From contig CAMBWM010000006.1 in the NCBI GenBank assembly GCA_945871335.1, positions 1 to 21,523 on the forward strand: a stretch of 21,523 nucleotides of DNA, given 5' to 3'. The notes under the pieces were generated by a model. That model ran no database searches, was not told where the DNA came from, and saw only the letters and a program-made list of their open reading frames with translations. This document shows, in pieces, positions 16,221 through 21,523 of the stretch (positions within the stretch are counted from its first letter, which is position 1; each line of letters starts with the position of its first letter). Made by a program: the position numbers and the translations under genes. Origin of the DNA: Polaromonas sp. YR568. Its GTDB lineage: Bacteria > Pseudomonadota > Gammaproteobacteria > Burkholderiales > Burkholderiaceae.

Positions 16221-17212
16221 ATTTCGATGATCACTTTTCCAAAAACGCGACGCTCCTCCAATAAGAGCAAACCTTCAAAAGCATTTTCTAGAGTGAAGAC
16301 ATGTTCAATGACGGGGGCCAGTCTCTTCTCGGCTACAAACTGCAGGCAAGCTTTGATGTCTTCTGGTACATAAGCGCGCGATCCGATGATTTCCATTTCG
16401 CGGAACCAGATGAACCTGACGTCTACCTCGCAAAGGTGGCCCGCGGTGGAGCCGCACGTTAGGATCCGACCATCTACGGCCATGCAGCGCTGCGTTGGAA
16501 TCCACGTATCACCACCGGTGAAATTGATTGCAACATCCACGCCTTTTTTTTCTGTGGCGGCCCACACCGCTTTTGAAAAATCCGGGTTGTCCGCATAGTT
16601 GATGACATGGTCGGCCCCTAGCGCTTTGAGCTTCTGCCCTTTTTCTTCGCTGCTGGTGCATGCATAAACTTCGCATCCAACCATCTTGGCAAACTGCAGG
16701 CAAGAAACCCCAACACCGCCGCTGGCACCCAAGATAAGCACCTTTTCACCTTTTTTTAGACGTCCGCGTGTGAACAGCATGCGATGGGACGTGCCGTAGG
16801 CTATCGGCAGCGCTGCGGCTTCCTGAAAAGACACATCCTCGGGTATTTCGATCAATTGGCGTTGGTCGACAGAGATGAACTCGCACAGACCGCCGTTGCC
16901 GTTTTCGCCCAGGACGCCGCCCTTCGGAAAGCGTGGAAACAGCACAACACGTTTGCCAACCCAATCGGTGGAGACACCTTCCCCAACAGCTTTAACGATG
17001 CCTGACACGTCGCCACCCGGAATGCGGGGCATTTTGGTGGGCATGTCTGGCATGCCATGCAGCACGAAAACATCCATGTAGTTCAGACCGCACGCTTTGA
17101 TTTCGACCAAGGCGTGGTTTGACTCCGGTTCTGGAATTGGCCAGTGCGCCAGTTTCATCTGGTCGACGCCACCGTGCTGTTGGATGGCGATCACTTTCAT
17201 CGTCTGGGGCAT
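16217..17212 (-). CDS. MDR-superfamily (quinone reductase-like) NAD(P)H-dependent oxidoreductase
   Basis: This is a medium-chain dehydrogenase/reductase. It has CGLNYMDVFVLHG and PRIPGGDVSG in the catalytic domain, and LILGASGGVGVSCLQFAK in the cofactor fold (the AxxGGxG type), followed by ALGADHVINY. The four-cysteine structural-zinc loop is absent and the region reads FPKGGVLGENGNGG, which fits the zinc-free quinone reductase/enoyl reductase branch better than a true alcohol dehydrogenase. ATG at 17212 gives 331 residues; a longer frame opens with TTG at 17260 and adds residues unlike the family. It overlaps the synthetase gene by ATGA and is the first gene of the minus-strand cluster. Probable role is reduction of a C=C or C=O in an intermediate. 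Confidence 0.9.
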   Translation of the reverse strand: MPQTMKVIAIQQHGGVDQMKLAHWPIPEPESNHALVEIKACGLNYMDVFVLHGMPDMPTKMPRIPGGDVSGIVKAVGEGVSTDWVGKRVVLFPRFPKGGVLGENGNGGLCEFISVDQRQLIEIPEDVSFQEAAALPIAYGTSHRMLFTRGRLKKGEKVLILGASGGVGVSCLQFAKMVGCEVYACTSSEEKGQKLKALGADHVINYADNPDFSKAVWAATEKKGVDVAINFTGGDTWIPTQRCMAVDGRILTCGSTAGHLCEVDVRFIWFREMEIIGSRAYVPEDIKACLQFVAEKRLAPVIEHVFTLENAFEGLLLLEERRVFGKVIIEI

Positions 17213-17723
17213 GGCTATCTTTCTTTGTCGGAACCGTTTTACGTGGAGCGTTGGAGTCAAATTATTTTCATCCGAAGTCTAAGAGCTGCAATGGATCGCT
17301 ACAAATTGCTTTTTCCCCTTTGATTAATCATTTTTGCCGATAGATCCAGCTTGATTAACTCGCGGCTTAAACACGGTCAAACTTCAACAATTGCATGCTG
17401 AGTATTCGAAACAATGCATTAATCGGTGAACAGCAATAGTCGGCAAAAACTGAAGATTTTTGATGGCTAGCAAGCTAGCGTCGCCGCTTTTTAGGCTTCA
17501 ACCTTGGCTACATCACTTGATATATAGGTCAAGACGAACAATCGATAAGAATTTAGAGTTTGTGAATCTCTTATTTGGCAACTAAGCTTTTTCCACCGAA
17601 TCTGCACGGTCTATGGGCTGCACTGTTTTTTTTTATTGCTACTTTAAGTTTGTAATTAAATATATTTTTAACAGTTATGGGTTAAGCGATTTGCGTATCG
17701 CCTATTTACGGAGCAAAGATCCA
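17213..17723. other. Divergent intergenic region between the minus-strand cluster and the plus-strand receptor
   Basis: About 510 AT-rich bases separate the divergent dehydrogenase and receptor genes, so promoters for both should lie here. Visible symmetric sites are the 10-base palindrome TGATTAATCA at 17321-17330 and GCTAGCAAGCTAGC at 17465-17478 (two 6-base palindromes two bases apart). A long AT-rich block lies just upstream of the receptor (17625-17670). A LysR-type site is plausible, but I cannot prove one. No RNA gene or coding sequence is supported. Confidence 0.5.
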
Positions 17724-18704
17724 ATGAATTCAATGTCCAAAACATTCGCCTCGATCGTATTTTTGATTGGTGCGGTCTCAACTCCCGCCTCCCCGAGCAT
17801 GGCTGACACCTTTGCCACGAAGCCAATCCGGGTTATCGTAGGCTTTGCGCCTGGTGGCAGCGCCGATGCCGTTGCACGCGTCCTTCAACCCAAGCTAGCC
17901 GAGCGGCTTAAGCAGCCCTTAATCATTGAAAATCGTCCGGGGGGCGGCGGCACAGTGGCAACGGAGGTACTTGTCAAGTCGCCTCCCGACGGTCACGTCA
18001 TCAGTTACGCGACCATGGGTGCGCTTTCGGTCAACCAGTTCCTCGGCAAGCTCAACTACGACCCTCTCAATGACGTTGCGCCGCTGTCGGTCGGCGCGGT
18101 ATTCACCAATATTTTGGTGGTTAACTCGCAGAGCGATATTAAGACGCTCGCCGACTATGTGCGCAAGGGTAAGGTTAGGAATTCGAACCTCCATTTCGGC
18201 TCGGCGGGCATAGGCACTATCAACCACCTTGCAGGTGAAATGCTCAAGTTGCGTGCAGGTTTGTCGGGTGATCACGTTTCCTACCGAAGCGGAGCGCTAG
18301 CCATTAACGATTTGCTAGGCGGTTCGCTTCCCTCCATGTTCGGGAGCCCGGTCGACGTGTTGGCGCACATCGAGAGCGGCAAGCTTCGCGCCATCGCAAC
18401 CACTGGACTGAAGCGCCATGAGTCCCTTCCTAACGTGCCTACTGTGGCAGAAAGCGGTTACCCTGGATTTGAGGCGTTAAATTGGAGCGCTTTTATCGCG
18501 CCAAAGCAGACGCCGATCGGTACCATCCGACAGTTGAACCTCGCGATCGTTGCAGAGTTGTCCGATCCCGCCACCGTGGAGCAACTCAAAAAGATGGGCC
18601 TCGATGCCGCACCAAGCACACCTGAGGAAGCAGGCGCCTTTATCCGACGCGAGGCTGCCAAATGGGGCGATATAGTGAAACAAACAGGCATCAAGGTTGA
18701 TTGA
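17724..18704 (+). CDS. Bug/TctC-family periplasmic solute receptor
   Basis: This complete receptor of 326 residues has its start at ATG 17724, preceded by GGAG; an open frame extends upstream to 17613 but encodes hydrophobic, unlikely sequence. The signal peptide ends near SMA (residue 27). Motifs include IVGFAPGGSAD, ENRPGGGGT, KSPPDGH, FGSAGIGT and LPNVPTVAESG, and it ends with TPEEAGAFIRREAAKWGDIVKQTGI. It is about 70% identical by hand alignment, over about 146 residues, to the receptor at the left edge of the window, in the opposite orientation. It is followed after 39 bases by the isochorismatase-like gene, so the pair probably forms an operon. The ligand is unknown. Confidence 0.95.
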   Translation: MNSMSKTFASIVFLIGAVSTPASPSMADTFATKPIRVIVGFAPGGSADAVARVLQPKLAERLKQPLIIENRPGGGGTVATEVLVKSPPDGHVISYATMGALSVNQFLGKLNYDPLNDVAPLSVGAVFTNILVVNSQSDIKTLADYVRKGKVRNSNLHFGSAGIGTINHLAGEMLKLRAGLSGDHVSYRSGALAINDLLGGSLPSMFGSPVDVLAHIESGKLRAIATTGLKRHESLPNVPTVAESGYPGFEALNWSAFIAPKQTPIGTIRQLNLAIVAELSDPATVEQLKKMGLDAAPSTPEEAGAFIRREAAKWGDIVKQTGIKVD

Positions 18705-18743
18705 AACACCCCGGCCCACTAATCCTTTTATCCACTAAGACCT

Positions 18744-19442
18744 ATGGCTACTATCGACCACTTCGAAGACCACTGCTGGAAGGACCTTATCCCCCAGCAA
18801 GATATCGAACTCTACGCGCCCTATGCTCGCGAGACCTTCGTCGGCCCTCGAGCAGCGCTATTGGTCATCGACCTTTACGACCTCGCGTATAGAGGCGGGG
18901 CTGGCTCACCCTATGAGCTTGACAAGTCTTACCCCAACAGCTGCGGTATTTTCGCGCACCGTGCAATCGAACCGACGCGACGGCTTATAGCTGCAGCACG
19001 CACAGCTAACCTACCAATTTTCTATTGCACGCAGGATGTACGCCCAAATAACCGTCCTGCGGGCGCAAACTCTACCCGCAGGGCCCTGCCGCAGCAGACA
19101 GCCGAAGACTTTGAGATTTACTCAGCGTTTGCACCTGCGCCCCAAGATGTGGTGATCCGCAAGCAGCGCGCGAGCGTCTTCCAGGGCACGCCATTGATGT
19201 CGCACCTCACGCTGCTCGGCGTACGCAGCCTGATCGTGTGCGGCGAAAGCACGTCGGGTTGCGTGCGGGCGAGCTCGGTTGATGCGTACTCGTTCGGCTT
19301 CCATGTTTCGCTTGTCGAGGAGTGCACTTATGACCGCTCGGAGTTCATCCATAAAGTAAACCTGTTCGACCTGCACCATAAGTACGTCGACGTGATGCAC
19401 CTCGATGAGGTAGAGGCGACGCTACTGGGTATTTCGAAGTAG
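18744..19442 (+). CDS. Isochorismatase-like amidohydrolase (N-carbamoylsarcosine amidase-like)
   Basis: This is a cysteine hydrolase of the isochorismatase-like superfamily, which includes N-carbamoylsarcosine amidase and maleamate amidase. It would hydrolyse an amide or carbamoyl group, releasing ammonia. In 232 residues the triad is visible: Asp43 in ALLVIDLYDLAY, Lys140 in VVIRKQRASVFQGTPL, and Cys173 in CGESTSGCVRASSVDAYSFGF. The roughly 35-residue N-terminal extension before the core resembles the carbamoylsarcosine amidase branch more than short isochorismatases. It follows the receptor gene on the plus strand, opposite the hydantoinase operon. Hydantoin-type ring opening yields N-carbamoyl products, so it could complete that route. 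The exact substrate is inferred. Confidence 0.88.
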   Translation: MATIDHFEDHCWKDLIPQQDIELYAPYARETFVGPRAALLVIDLYDLAYRGGAGSPYELDKSYPNSCGIFAHRAIEPTRRLIAAARTANLPIFYCTQDVRPNNRPAGANSTRRALPQQTAEDFEIYSAFAPAPQDVVIRKQRASVFQGTPLMSHLTLLGVRSLIVCGESTSGCVRASSVDAYSFGFHVSLVEECTYDRSEFIHKVNLFDLHHKYVDVMHLDEVEATLLGISK

Positions 19443-19536
19443 GCGAAAACTACAATATTGCTAATATTTGAATTCTGGGCTGCTTTCGGTTTCAAAGACA
19501 CTTTGTTAAGGTGTCAAATGAAAAGGGCGGTTACAA

Positions 19537-19618
19537 ATTGAGACGAGAAGGAAATTCAGCCGGGAGTTCAAGCTTGAGGTTGAGAAGAAGTTCAAGGGTA
19601 GGGGCGTTGCTGCCAGAC
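19537..19618 (+). mobile_element. IS3-type transposase OrfA relic, first fragment
   Basis: The plus strand reads ETRRKFSREFKLEV, then a basic stretch, then GRGVAARL, resembling the N-terminus of IS3-family OrfA proteins (typically RRKFSPEFKLEAV, then RGVSVAQAARDL). Where such genes normally have ATG there is ATT, and similarity ends at 19618. It is a short decayed piece, apparently interrupted by the second fragment. Identification is from motif memory and not from a database match. Confidence 0.6.
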
Positions 19619-19746
19619 TGAACCGCACCTGGTTTTGATGATGCTCCAACGTTTGAGAAAATGGAGCCATTAACAAGAAATCAAATAGTTCCTCACTAGA
19701 GGTCCGCGAACGCGCTGTTCGGAGGGTTCAAGAGCACTGGGCGAGG
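19619..19746 (+). mobile_element. IS3-type element left end and OrfA relic, second fragment
   Basis: The segment begins with TGAACCGCACCTGG, which looks like an IS3-family terminal inverted repeat. About 50 bases on it encodes NKKSNSSSLEVRERAVRRVQEH, like the N-terminus of OrfA in IS3-family members (MNKKSNKFSPEVRERAVRMVQEH). The initiation codon appears as ATT at 19669. Similarity stops after about 26 codons, so the rest of the element is gone. The frame then stays open into the RidA gene at 19804. Confidence 0.65.
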
Positions 19747-19803
19747 CCCGTGTTGCTGGAATGCTGGTATTGGCCATCACTTTTTGTTTCATCAGGAGAA
19801 ACC

Positions 19804-20265
19804 ATGACGCCCTATGACCGCTTAAAACTGCTTGGTCTGGAACTACTCACCCCAGCTTTGCCGGTTGGCAATTACGTACCCTTTGTTTTTGCTAATGGCT
19901 TTCTTTACCTGTCGGGCAAGGGTCCGCGCAAGGCCGATGGCTCAAAGCACACCGGTAAGGTCGGGGCCGATGTGACTGTGGAGCAGGCCTATCTGCATGC
20001 ACAACTAGCGGGCCTAAACCTACTTTCAGTGGCGCACATGGCGCTGGGCGACCTGGGTCGGGTGCGCCGTGTGGTTAAGGTGCTGGGCATGGTGAATGCG
20101 ATCCCCACCTTTGCCGATCACCCAAAGGTCATTAACGGCTGCTCTGACTTGTTCGTCAACGTCTTTGGCGAGGTCGGCAAACACGCCCGTTCAGCGGTTG
20201 GCATGGGCTCGCTCCCCGGTAATATTTCGGTCGAAATCGAGGTCATATTGCAGGTTGATGGCTAG
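19804..20265 (+). CDS. RidA/YjgF-like protein, second copy of the family
   Basis: This 153-residue RidA-superfamily protein belongs to a longer subgroup than the one in the operon. It shows FANGFLYLSGKGPRKADGS, VTVEQAYLHAQLAGLNLL, LGDLGRVRRVVKVLGMV, and the C-terminal GKHARSAVGMGSLPGNISVEIEVI with conserved Arg129 and Glu144. ATG at 19804 follows AGGAG at normal spacing; the upstream in-frame extension is insertion-sequence debris, not native coding sequence. It may act on an imine, carbamate or acylated amine intermediate, and the neighbouring amidohydrolase suggests the same pathway. Function is not established for this subgroup. Confidence 0.88.
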   Translation: MTPYDRLKLLGLELLTPALPVGNYVPFVFANGFLYLSGKGPRKADGSKHTGKVGADVTVEQAYLHAQLAGLNLLSVAHMALGDLGRVRRVVKVLGMVNAIPTFADHPKVINGCSDLFVNVFGEVGKHARSAVGMGSLPGNISVEIEVILQVDG

Positions 20266-20763
20266 CCGATAAAGGTGAACTCGTATTAAAGCGGGGTGGC
20301 ATGCAATGCATCCTCCATCCCTGGATTAGACAAACCGAAACACTACTGCAACAAGTGAATGCGCAGAATCGTCTCGAGGGCAAAGGTCTGACGACCGCGT
20401 TTGGCGCCCGTGCCTGTCGGCGCGAAGACATGTTGGGTGTGGCCGAAAAGATTCAATCTTGGATTCAGGAAAACCGTATGGCCTTACACCTGGTTTTGCT
20501 TTTTCACCGCTGTAGGCTGCTGAAGCTGAGTTTGTCCCCCCGCAGTTCTAACCGATGATGATTGCACCTGACAGACTTCTTATGGTTTTGCATTCCAGCA
20601 TGCCATCGCTTACCGGGGCAGGGCAGTGGTGCGCAGCAAAAATTTATATACATTGGCCAGATCCAACCAAAACTCTATACACATTGCGGGTATTCGGTGA
20701 AAACTCCATACACTTTGTTGCAGGCCGAGACCGGTTGATGGCTTGGGTGAGCGTTCAAAACGG
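20266..20763. other. Apparently non-coding region after the second RidA gene, with a repeat array
   Basis: An 85-codon frame at 20301-20558 is open, but its product resembles nothing I recognise with confidence and it lacks a ribosome site. A stretch reading VNAQNRLEGKG is faintly reminiscent of transposase sequence, which is too little for a call. The three spaced repeats at 20638-20717 are listed separately. The region looks like decayed mobile DNA. Confidence 0.4.
20638..20717 (-). repeat. Three 18-bp direct repeats spaced 31 bp, resembling an IS21-family end
   Basis: Three copies of an 18-base unit begin at 20638, 20669 and 20700: AAAAATTTATATACATTG, AAAACTCTATACACATTG and AAAACTCCATACACTTTG. 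The second and third differ at two positions. The spacing is exactly 31 bases both times, close to three DNA turns. IS21-family elements carry multiple spaced repeats of this kind at their ends, and on the minus strand the unit reads TGTGTATAGAGTTTT. No IstA/IstB coding sequence is present, so this would be an orphan end. An iteron-like protein-binding array is the alternative. Confidence 0.6.
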
Positions 20764-20790
20764 TCAAGCGTAAAAAGTCTTTACGCTTGA
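20764..20790. repeat. Perfect 11-bp hairpin
   Basis: TCAAGCGTAAA and TTTACGCTTGA pair perfectly around a 5-base loop (AAGTC). No T-run follows on either strand, so it is not a standard terminator. It lies between the spaced repeats and the tRNA fragment, and could be a leftover of a mobile element or an integration structure. Confidence 0.5.
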
Positions 20791-20930
20791 TGTGCTATAA
20801 GTTCAAACAGGGCCGAAAAAATATTACTTTGTAAGTATGTGTGTATACTACATCTATACTACTTCAAGGCATTTGAAAGTGGCTAAGTTGTTGTTTTTAA
20901 ATAGGAAAATGGTGAAATGTAGGAGTTTTC

Positions 20931-20972
20931 ACACTGCAGGGGTCGCAAGTTCGAAACTTGGATCTCCAACCA
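20931..20972 (+). tRNA. tRNA 3'-end fragment (probable integration-site remnant)
   Basis: Bases 20945-20961 have the form of a T arm: CAAG, the loop TTCGAAA, and CTTG, with the outermost fifth pair mismatched (G-G). Then come a 7-base acceptor strand (ATCTCCA), discriminator A and an encoded CCA at 20970-20972. The preceding TTTTCACACTGCAGGGGTC loosely resembles an anticodon-arm and variable-loop sequence. A matching 5' acceptor strand (TGGAGAT) and a D arm are not found upstream, so this is a fragment rather than a working tRNA gene. Such 3' ends are left where integrative elements insert in tRNA genes. Confidence 0.55.
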
Positions 20973-20991
20973 CAAATTACCCAATGAAATC

Positions 20992-21025
20992 AAGCACTTA
21001 GAGGCGACTCTAGGTGCTTTTTCTT
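20992..21025 (+). terminator. Strong intrinsic terminator after the tRNA fragment
   Basis: AGCACTTAGAG pairs with CTCTAGGTGCT (11 pairs, one G-T wobble) around a GCGA tetraloop, a stable GNRA type, and is followed by TTTTT. This is a textbook rho-independent terminator on the plus strand. It sits 20 bases after the CCA end of the tRNA fragment, where the terminator of a real tRNA gene would be. Confidence 0.85.
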
Positions 21026-21106
21026 ATGTTTAAAGTTGTATGGTCCGGGTTTACTACTTCTCATAGATTTTTTTGTGTCTTCTGCTTGTTTTGAACTGCT
21101 ACCAGC

Positions 21107-21427
21107 TTAATTTTTGTAAACGCAGTAATTGCCTTGGCCAACGTAGCCGAAAGGACAAGTAGCTTTATTTTTAAGAAAAGCCGCTTTAGCGTTTTGGTTG
21201 GCTACACAGTAGTTGCCTTCACTGGCGTAGTCTTTTGGACATACCCCGTGCTTGGGAATCGCCAACTTGGCCCCAGCGCCGGGAGCGCAAAAATTTCCCT
21301 TCGTCACGTAATCCGAAGGGCAGCTACCTTCTCTGGGGATAGGCTTCGGTTCAGGTAGCTGCGCGTGCGCATGAAGTAGAACGCTAAGAGAAAGTGAGCC
21401 TACGAAGGCTTTTTGCATGATCGTCAT
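21107..21427 (-). CDS. Small secreted protein with three cysteine-containing repeats
   Basis: This is a 106-residue exported protein of unknown function. A signal peptide (SLSLSVLLHAHA, cleavage before QLPEP) is followed by three imperfect repeats of about 28 residues with the core CP, two residues, Y, three residues, GN-F/Y-C: CPSDYVTKGNFC, CPKDYASEGNYC and CPFGYVGQGNYC. Six cysteines, two per repeat, suggest one disulfide in each repeat in the periplasm or outside the cell. ATG at 21427 has AAGGAT upstream; ATG at 21418 is an alternative. It does not resemble the catabolic genes and lies beyond the tRNA fragment, so it probably belongs to the native chromosome. Similar CPxxYxxxGNYC proteins are, as I recall, uncharacterised in betaproteobacteria. 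Confidence 0.85.
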   Translation of the reverse strand: MTIMQKAFVGSLSLSVLLHAHAQLPEPKPIPREGSCPSDYVTKGNFCAPGAGAKLAIPKHGVCPKDYASEGNYCVANQNAKAAFLKNKATCPFGYVGQGNYCVYKN

Positions 21428-21523
21428 AAGGCATTTATCCTTTGATTGACGGCGACAAGTTAACTACACAATCAGGCTGGGTCTCAATCTTCAGTTTTCA
21501 GATGTTTTTTTGCGATTGCCAAA

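Larger units (their letters stand above)
19443..19803. other. Gap carrying insertion-sequence relics upstream of the second RidA gene
   Basis: No intact gene is present in this 361-base stretch. After about 90 AT-rich bases it holds two fragments of IS3-type transposase OrfA genes (listed separately). These are followed by about 57 bases of unrecognised sequence that include the RidA ribosome site, AGGAG. No terminator with a T-run is seen after the isochorismatase-like gene. Confidence 0.55.

Noticed and set aside
16217..17212. Zinc-dependent alcohol dehydrogenase
   Set aside because: The structural four-cysteine loop is absent and the region is glycine-rich, which fits the zinc-free quinone reductase-like branch better.
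17613..17723. N-terminal extension of the plus-strand receptor from the upstream ATG
   Set aside because: The extra 37 residues lie in an AT-rich promoter-like stretch, and the ATG at 17724 has a good ribosome site followed by a normal signal peptide.
20301..20558. Possible 85-residue gene after the second RidA gene
   Set aside because: There is no ribosome site, family motif or conserved context, and it lies in a region of decayed mobile DNA.
20638..20717. CRISPR array
   Set aside because: There are only three imperfect 18-base units with 13-base spacers; CRISPR repeats and spacers are longer, and no cas genes are present.
20764..20790. Intrinsic terminator
   Set aside because: The stem is perfect, but no T-run follows on either strand.

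Overview
The window looks like chromosome of a betaproteobacterium of the order Burkholderiales, probably Comamonadaceae-like. The evidence is three Bug/TctC-type periplasmic solute receptors in 21.5 kb, the style of the ATP-dependent hydantoinase and molybdenum hydroxylase operon, and moderately GC-rich coding with AT-rich promoters. The genus cannot be fixed by reading alone.

Most of the window is one co-directional catabolic cluster on the minus strand, read from about 17212 down to 1285. In transcription order it holds a medium-chain dehydrogenase/quinone reductase-like enzyme, an acyl-CoA synthetase and a hotdog thioesterase, joined by 4-bp ATGA overlaps. After a 155-bp gap with an inverted repeat come a two-subunit thiamine-diphosphate decarboxylase, an aldehyde dehydrogenase, ATP-dependent hydantoinase/oxoprolinase subunits A and B, a RidA-family protein, a periplasmic receptor, and a three-subunit molybdenum hydroxylase (large, FAD and 2Fe-2S subunits, again with ATGA overlaps). 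A LysR regulator follows. A partial Bug receptor on the minus strand lies at the left edge. On the plus strand, diverging from the cluster at about 17.2-17.7 kb, are a close paralogue of that receptor, an isochorismatase-like amidohydrolase resembling N-carbamoylsarcosine amidase, and, beyond insertion-sequence relics, a second RidA-family gene.

My inference is a degradation pathway for a nitrogen heterocycle or cyclic amide. The receptors capture the substrate, the molybdenum hydroxylase adds oxygen to the ring, HyuAB opens a lactam, imide or hydantoin ring with ATP, the isochorismatase-like enzyme and RidA proteins remove amide, carbamoyl or imine nitrogen, and the decarboxylase and aldehyde dehydrogenase convert a 2-oxo acid to the shorter acid. 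The CoA ligase, thioesterase and dehydrogenase would handle the remaining acid. No single step identifies the substrate, and this gene combination matches no named pathway that I recognise.

The right end (19.5-21.0 kb) is a graveyard of mobile DNA. It has two IS3-type OrfA relics, three 31-bp-spaced repeats like IS21-family ends, a perfect hairpin, and a tRNA 3'-end fragment followed by a strong terminator. That pattern fits the far edge of an island integrated at a tRNA gene, with the catabolic cluster inside. Beyond it lies a small secreted cysteine-repeat protein. Other decay includes a 58-bp broken copy of the 2Fe-2S subunit gene and a possible receptor C-terminal remnant.
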